Assembly: GCA_023129355.1 (NCBI GenBank)
Contig: JAGMCC010000048.1
Span: 1 to 8,423 of the forward strand
Reading direction: 5' to 3'
Source: Dehalococcoidia bacterium
GTDB lineage: Bacteria; Chloroflexota; Dehalococcoidia; E44-bin15
Length of the DNA stretch: 8,423 nt
Numbering within the stretch: position 1 is the first letter of the stretch; every line of letters begins with the position of its first letter. The notes under the pieces are model-generated. The model was given only the letters and a program-made list of their open reading frames with translations, made no database searches and was not told where the DNA came from. A program made the position numbers and the translations under genes. Positions 5,707 to 8,423 of this stretch are shown here, in pieces.

Positions 5707-6331
5707 CCGAAATCCTCCTCGCCCAATCCTCCAGCTCCTCATTGGAGTAGCAGCTGAAGTAGAGCCCGCTTGAGCCATGAAAGCGGATGTAGGCGAAATC
5801 CGCCGTTGATAAAAGCGGGCAGGGAAGACCGGGCATATCAAAGACGCAAAAGCCTATTTCATGGCGCCGCAGTATGTCAAACACCCCTTCATCGAGCCAG
5901 GACTGGTGGCGAAACTCGATGACATGGCGAAGCCCCTTCGGCAATAGCCGGAGGAAGCTTTCCAGCCGCTCATCGTTGCGGTGCATGTTCGGCGGGAGCT
6001 GATAGAGAAGCGGGCCCAGCTTTTCATTAAGATGTCGCGCCCGCTGAAGAAAGGTCTCGGCCGGCTCCGCGACATCTTTCAGCCTCTTGATATGAGTGAT
6101 GAAACGGCTTACCTTGACAGCGTAGCGGAAGCCCTCCGGCGAGGTAGCGCGCCAGTTCGAAAAGGCCTGCTCTGAGGGCAGGCGGTAGAAGCTGTTGTTG
6201 AGCTCCACAGTGGAGAAATGCCCGGTGTAAAACTCCAGCCACTTCGACTGGGGTAGCTTAGGCGGATAGAAAACATCCCGCCAATGGGAGTAGACCCAGC
6301 CGCTTGTCCCGATGTAATACTTTGCTCCCAT
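5600..6331 (-). CDS. DUF72 (YecE-like) protein
   Basis: Protein of 243 residues, the usual length for the DUF72/YecE family, a TIM-barrel fold of unknown function. Family signatures are YYIGTSGWVYSHW (residues 5-17), FYPPKLPQSKWLEFYTGHFSTVELNNSFYRLP (21-52), FRYAVKVSRFITHIKRL (68-84), LGPLLYQLPPN (105-115), HVIEFRHQSWL (135-145), AYIRFHG (179-185) and the C-terminal VYIYFNNDAEGFAIKNA. The ATG at 6331 follows a G-rich but not classical ribosome site (GGGGGTGGGGG directly before it). The pyridoxamine-oxidase-like gene ends 27 bases upstream and shares its promoter at 6790-6818. The 3' end faces the HEPN relic at 5590. A second DUF72 tail is found at 3568-3655. Confidence 0.93.
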   Translation of the reverse strand: MGAKYYIGTSGWVYSHWRDVFYPPKLPQSKWLEFYTGHFSTVELNNSFYRLPSEQAFSNWRATSPEGFRYAVKVSRFITHIKRLKDVAEPAETFLQRARHLNEKLGPLLYQLPPNMHRNDERLESFLRLLPKGLRHVIEFRHQSWLDEGVFDILRRHEIGFCVFDMPGLPCPLLSTADFAYIRFHGSSGLYFSCYSNEELEDWARRISGLAKDLDTVYIYFNNDAEGFAIKNAQTMAERLQSL

Positions 6332-6358
6332 CCCCCACCCCCGGCACCGTGTCCTGAC

Positions 6359-6751
6359 TCAGGCTGCCTTCAGCCCGCACGCGCCAAGGTTATAGATCTC
6401 CTCTACCTTCACCTTCACCGCTGCCTTGGGTGGAGTCGAAGATTTAAGCATCTCCGCCAGCTTCTTGGCACCCTCGTATAGTTCTCCCTCGGTTATAAAC
6501 TCCGCCGTGCCCACAAAGCGGTAGCCTTGCAGCGTGCTTCTGTCGGCCACAGCGATAGCCACCTTGGCATTCCTCTGCAGGTTTTCCCAGGTGCGTCCGC
6601 CTATCAATTTGTAGAAAACGATGTGCTCATCGTCCAGCACATGGGTGCTGCCCTTGGTGCCAATGTTGGGCACCCCATCGGGGCTGGCGGTGGCGACAAA
6701 CGCCTACTGGCTGCCCACCATAGACTTCATCTCATCGGTCAACTTCGCCAT
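6359..6751 (-). pseudogene. Pyridoxamine 5'-phosphate oxidase-like FMN-binding protein, interrupted by amber codon 16
   Basis: The full frame from ATG 6751 is 130 residues and starts MAKLTDEMKSMVGSQ, then a TAG (plus-strand positions 6704-6706), then AFVATASPDGVPNIGTKGST. Both sides of the stop match the small PNPOx-like split-barrel flavoprotein family: AFVATAS.DGVPNIG, VLDDEHIVFY, GGRTWENLQRN.KVAIAVAD, GYRFVGTAEF. AAGGAGGGG sits properly before ATG 6751 and a good promoter lies upstream, so the real start is there. The GTG at 6673 is merely Val-27 of the conserved DGVPNIG and lacks a ribosome site. In relatives the stop position is usually hydrophobic; a TTG to TAG change would explain it. 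Options are a recent nonsense mutation, an amber suppressor or recoded lineage, or a sequence error. Family call about 0.85; status uncertain. Confidence 0.8.
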
Positions 6752-6789
6752 TTCCCCCCTCCTTTCCTTGGCTCTCATCAATCAGCCTG

Positions 6790-6818
6790 ATTATATCCAC
6801 TCTGCGGCTTGCTATCAA
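6790..6818 (-). promoter_or_regulatory. Promoter of the PNPOx-like / DUF72 operon
   Basis: Minus strand TTGATA (6818-6813), 17-base spacer, TATAAT (6795-6790): 11 of 12 consensus positions. The start would be near 6783, giving a leader of about 30 bases that contains the AAGGAGGGG ribosome site before ATG 6751. This intact promoter and ribosome site argue that the gene with the amber codon is still transcribed. Confidence 0.75.
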
Positions 6819-6878
6819 CCTTGATGTCATGTTGCGTTTGTGGTAGATTTCGGGGTGAGGGGAGTAAAGCTCAGGTCG

Positions 6879-7520
6879 ATGCTGGGTCTGGAAATGGACC
6901 GCGAGAAGCTAATCGAACACCTGCGTCACGAGATCGATGATAAGCGGGTGCTCGACGCGATGGCGCGGGTGCGGCGGGAGCTTTTCGTGCCCAGCTTAAG
7001 TCGCCGCTTCGCCTATGAGGATCGACCCTTGCCTATCGGGGAGGATCAGACCATCTCCCAGCCATTCATTGTAGCACTGATGACCCAGGCGCTGGTTCTT
7101 ACCGGGACGGAGAAGGTTCTGGAGCTGGGTACGGGGAGCGGGTATCAGGCGGCGATCCTTGCCGAGCTGGCGCGCCAGGTAATTACTGTGGAACGACTGC
7201 AAAAGCTTACCCAGACAGCGAGGCGCACCCTGAAGAGGTTGGGCTATACTAATATAGAGGTTCATCTTGCTACAAGAACACTGGGCTGGCCCGCTGAGGC
7301 ACCCTATGACGCAATTATGGTGACCGCCGCTGCCCCCAGGATTCCCCGGGAGCTTCTGGAGCAGCTTATTATAGGCGGTCGGTTGGTGATCCCGGTGGGC
7401 TCCCGCTGGGAGCAGGACCTCTTGCAGGTGATCAGGAGGCAGGATCGGATAACGGTCAAGAACTTAACCCATTGCCGCTTCGTCCCCCTCATCGGGGAGG
7501 AGGCCTGGAGCGAGGAGTAG
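6879..7520 (+). CDS. pcm: Protein-L-isoaspartate O-methyltransferase
   Basis: Repairs isoaspartyl residues in aged proteins by SAM-dependent methylation, in the cytoplasm. Typical elements, numbered from a GTG at 6840, are VRRELFVP (44-51), YEDRPLPIGEDQTISQPFIVALMTQAL (59-85), the SAM-binding motif VLELGTGSGYQAAILAEL (93-110), the acidic residue in VITVERL (114-120), APYDAIMVTAAAPRIP (154-169) and LIIGGRLVIPVG (176-187). The start is unsure. GTG 6840 gives 226 residues, ATG 6879 gives 213 and ATG 6894 gives 208; the latter two fit the family's usual length, and a weak TTGATG-N17-TAGATT pair at 6821-6849 would exclude 6840. Oddity: the conserved GDG before LGW is replaced by ATR (EVHLATRTLGW), which may weaken SAM binding. 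It is convergent with the next gene, 17 bases apart. Confidence 0.92.
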   Translation: MLGLEMDREKLIEHLRHEIDDKRVLDAMARVRRELFVPSLSRRFAYEDRPLPIGEDQTISQPFIVALMTQALVLTGTEKVLELGTGSGYQAAILAELARQVITVERLQKLTQTARRTLKRLGYTNIEVHLATRTLGWPAEAPYDAIMVTAAAPRIPRELLEQLIIGGRLVIPVGSRWEQDLLQVIRRQDRITVKNLTHCRFVPLIGEEAWSEE

Positions 7521-7537
7521 TAATCTGTCCACGCCGC

Positions 7538-8089
7538 CTAATCGGCTTTCTTCGCCTTGAGCCGATCGATAAGCTGGGAGGCTTCCTGCTTGGTAAGCTC
7601 AGCGGGGAGTCGGCCGTAGGCTTTCTTGGCGTGCTGGTTCAGTCGCTCCTGGCTGAGGTCATGCTCCTCCTGGGCGATAGTATAAATCGCCTTAACCTGC
7701 GCCGCTGTCGCCATGGAACGCTTCTCCTGGGCGTCCACAGGCTTATCACGTTTTTCCAAAAAGTCGAAGTCGCTGCAGAACTGCGTGCCATAGCCCAATG
7801 CGGCGCAAGCTCGCCCCAGCGCCTTTGTCTCCGCCTTCTCAATGTAGTCGCCAAAGTCACTCACCGTTTCGCTGCCCCAACCGGTGGCTTCCCCGCCCTG
7901 GGGGAGGGTGATCCGCGCCTTAAAAAGGGCCATGCCCCATTCGTGCCTCTCAAGCTCAGTGACAATCACCGCATCGGGATGCTCGGTTCGCAGCCACAGG
8001 AGCCGCCACTTTACCTCAAGGTAATCCTTCCCATTTAGCTTCGTAAGATACCTGCTCGCCCGAAAAGCTTTTTCGTCTTTTACGCTCAT
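7538..8089 (-). CDS. Rad52/DdrA-like single-strand DNA annealing protein, SOS-controlled
   Basis: Protein of 183 residues. Residues 22-105 contain YLEVKWRLLWLRTEHPDAVIVTE, MALFKARITLP and DYIEKAETKALGRACAALGYGTQF. These resemble the core of Rad52/22-type annealing proteins (the DdrA/phage annealase group), in which the helix ending ETKA.GRALA.LGYG is characteristic. Residues about 126-180 form a separate C-terminal helical module (ATAAQVKAIYTIAQEEHDLS...AYGRLPAELTKQEASQLIDRLK) like those fused to phage recombination proteins. Such proteins coat and anneal single-stranded DNA during double-strand-break repair. ATG 8089 has AGGAG at 8101-8097, 7 bases away. A consensus promoter with an overlapping LexA box precedes it, consistent with DNA-damage induction. 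No phage genes are nearby. Family call is by pattern recognition; the exact subfamily is open. Confidence 0.75.
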   Translation of the reverse strand: MSVKDEKAFRASRYLTKLNGKDYLEVKWRLLWLRTEHPDAVIVTELERHEWGMALFKARITLPQGGEATGWGSETVSDFGDYIEKAETKALGRACAALGYGTQFCSDFDFLEKRDKPVDAQEKRSMATAAQVKAIYTIAQEEHDLSQERLNQHAKKAYGRLPAELTKQEASQLIDRLKAKKAD

Positions 8090-8105
8090 TTCGCCGCTCC
8101 TAGTG

Positions 8106-8117
8106 GAACATTTGTTC
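8106..8117. promoter_or_regulatory. LexA (SOS) box
   Basis: GAACATTTGTTC is a perfect palindrome of the GAAC-N4-GTTC type bound by LexA/DinR in Bacillus-like bacteria. It starts 2 bases downstream of the -10 hexamer and covers the expected transcription start near 8112 of the annealing-protein gene, an ideal place for repression. The gene's role in DNA repair supports the call. Which LexA motif this lineage uses cannot be confirmed from one site. Confidence 0.8.
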
Positions 8118-8118
8118 T

Positions 8119-8147
8119 ATTATAAATGCCTTTATTGCAATTGTCAA
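8119..8147 (-). promoter_or_regulatory. Consensus promoter of the annealing-protein gene
   Basis: Minus strand TTGACA (8147-8142), 17-base spacer, TATAAT (8124-8119): all 12 hexamer positions match the vegetative consensus. A strong promoter with a LexA box over the start site gives tight off and strong on control after DNA damage. Confidence 0.87.
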
Positions 8148-8250
8148 TAGTTTTCCTGAAGCCTTACCGACAGCGATAGCAAGGAGTGCCACCGAGAAAA
8201 GCAGGAGTGGAGGGCGATGTGTGCCTTATCATGTGGGCGAGTACAAATCC

Positions 8251-8279
8251 TTGCCACAGTTTATAAAGATTGCTATACT
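8251..8279 (+). promoter_or_regulatory. Promoter of gatB, start site at or next to the ATG
   Basis: TTGCCA (8251-8256), 17-base spacer, TATACT (8274-8279): 10 of 12 consensus positions. The expected start near 8286 is about 3 bases before ATG 8289, so the transcript would be leaderless or nearly so. No ribosome site lies between the -10 and the ATG. Confidence 0.7.
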
Positions 8280-8288
8280 AGCCGCGGA

Positions 8289-8423
8289 ATGGACTACGAA
8301 ACGATTATCGGGCTTGAGGTCCACGCTCAGCTCTTGACGAAGAGCAAGATGTTCTGCCGCTGTGGCGCGGACTATGTAAACGCAGCTCCCAACAACCGTG
8401 TCTGCCCGGTCTGCCTGGGGATG
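8289..8423 (+). CDS. gatB: GatB, Asp-tRNA(Asn)/Glu-tRNA(Gln) amidotransferase subunit B (3' end outside window)
   Basis: The first 45 residues are present: MDYETIIGLEVHAQLLTKSK, then MFCRCGADY and the cysteine pair in NRVCPVCLG. IGLEVHAQL and the CxC...CxxC zinc-type cysteines are hallmarks of GatB, which with GatA and GatC amidates misacylated Glu-tRNA(Gln) and Asp-tRNA(Asn). The ATG at 8289 matches the conserved N-terminus, but no ribosome site precedes it and the promoter at 8251-8279 predicts a leaderless message. An in-frame ATG at 8217, preceded by AGGAG at 8203-8207, would add 24 residues (MCALSCGRVQ...) unlike the family's N-terminus. I prefer 8289. It is transcribed away from the SOS-controlled gene. 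Confidence 0.95.
   Translation, partial: MDYETIIGLEVHAQLLTKSKMFCRCGADYVNAAPNNRVCPVCLGM

Noticed and set aside
6359..6673. PNPOx-like protein starting at GTG 6673 (104 residues)
   Set aside because: That GTG is the conserved valine of DGVPNIG and has no ribosome site; the gene's start and ribosome site are at 6751, with an amber codon between.
6821..6849. TTGATG-N17-TAGATT as promoter of pcm
   Set aside because: Only 8 of 12 consensus positions; mentioned as weak support for the later start codon but not listed as a feature.
7533..7549. GCCG-CCTAAT-CGGC followed by TTT as a terminator between pcm and the convergent gene
   Set aside because: Four-pair stem only, overlapping the end of the leftward gene; too weak to claim.
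7472..8038. Plus-strand frame of 188 codons opposite the annealing-protein gene
   Set aside because: Opposite strand has the ribosome site, promoter, LexA box and recognisable protein; this frame has none.
1..8423. CRISPR array, tRNA or rRNA genes, intact transposase
   Set aside because: No regularly spaced repeats, no cloverleaf or rRNA-like stretches, and no transposase motifs were seen on either strand.

Overview
The window looks like chromosomal DNA from a free-living bacterium, most likely a Chloroflexota/Dehalococcoidia-type lineage. That placement rests on the general look of the UvrC and GatB proteins and on the company of DUF72, SnoaL-like and nitronate-monooxygenase-like genes. It is an impression, not a computed assignment. 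Housekeeping genes at both edges (uvrC entering from the left, gatB leaving to the right) enclose a patchwork of accessory genes. No tRNA, rRNA, CRISPR array or intact insertion sequence was seen.

Layout: (1) 1-1460, the 3' four-fifths of uvrC. (2) 1461-3556, a visibly more AT-rich block. It has a 400-base intergenic stretch with a dyad and a sigma70-type promoter matching consensus at all 12 hexamer positions with a 17-base spacer, then a tight three-gene operon: a small winged-helix protein, a second probable winged-helix protein, and a protein with a HEPN-type R-N-x5-H motif and a C-terminal winged-helix-like tail. No mobile-element genes accompany it. (3) 3557-5599, a leftward operon of an FMN-dependent nitronate-monooxygenase-like barrel protein followed by a SnoaL-like protein. 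It is flanked on both sides by a diverged direct repeat: the end of a HEPN gene facing the end of a DUF72 gene. Left copy: HEPN gene intact, DUF72 reduced to a tail. Right copy: HEPN reduced to a tail, DUF72 intact. An inverted-repeat element (5237-5372) lies in the spacer. (4) 5600-6751, a leftward pair of DUF72 and a pyridoxamine-oxidase-like FMN-binding gene; the latter has an in-frame amber codon at position 16. (5) 6840-7520, rightward protein-L-isoaspartate methyltransferase. (6) 7538-8089, a leftward Rad52/DdrA-like single-strand-annealing protein whose consensus promoter is overlapped by a perfect LexA-type box, GAAC-N4-GTTC. (7) 8289-end, the start of gatB, whose promoter places the transcript start almost on the ATG.

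How it fits together: DNA repair and stress response recur (uvrC, the LexA-controlled annealing protein, Pcm), but the genes sit in separate transcription units. The most interesting part is region 2, a compact uncharacterised operon that pairs DNA-binding proteins with a putative HEPN ribonuclease. A relic of a second HEPN copy lies 2 kb away, so the module has been duplicated or re-acquired here. Functions proposed for it are inference.
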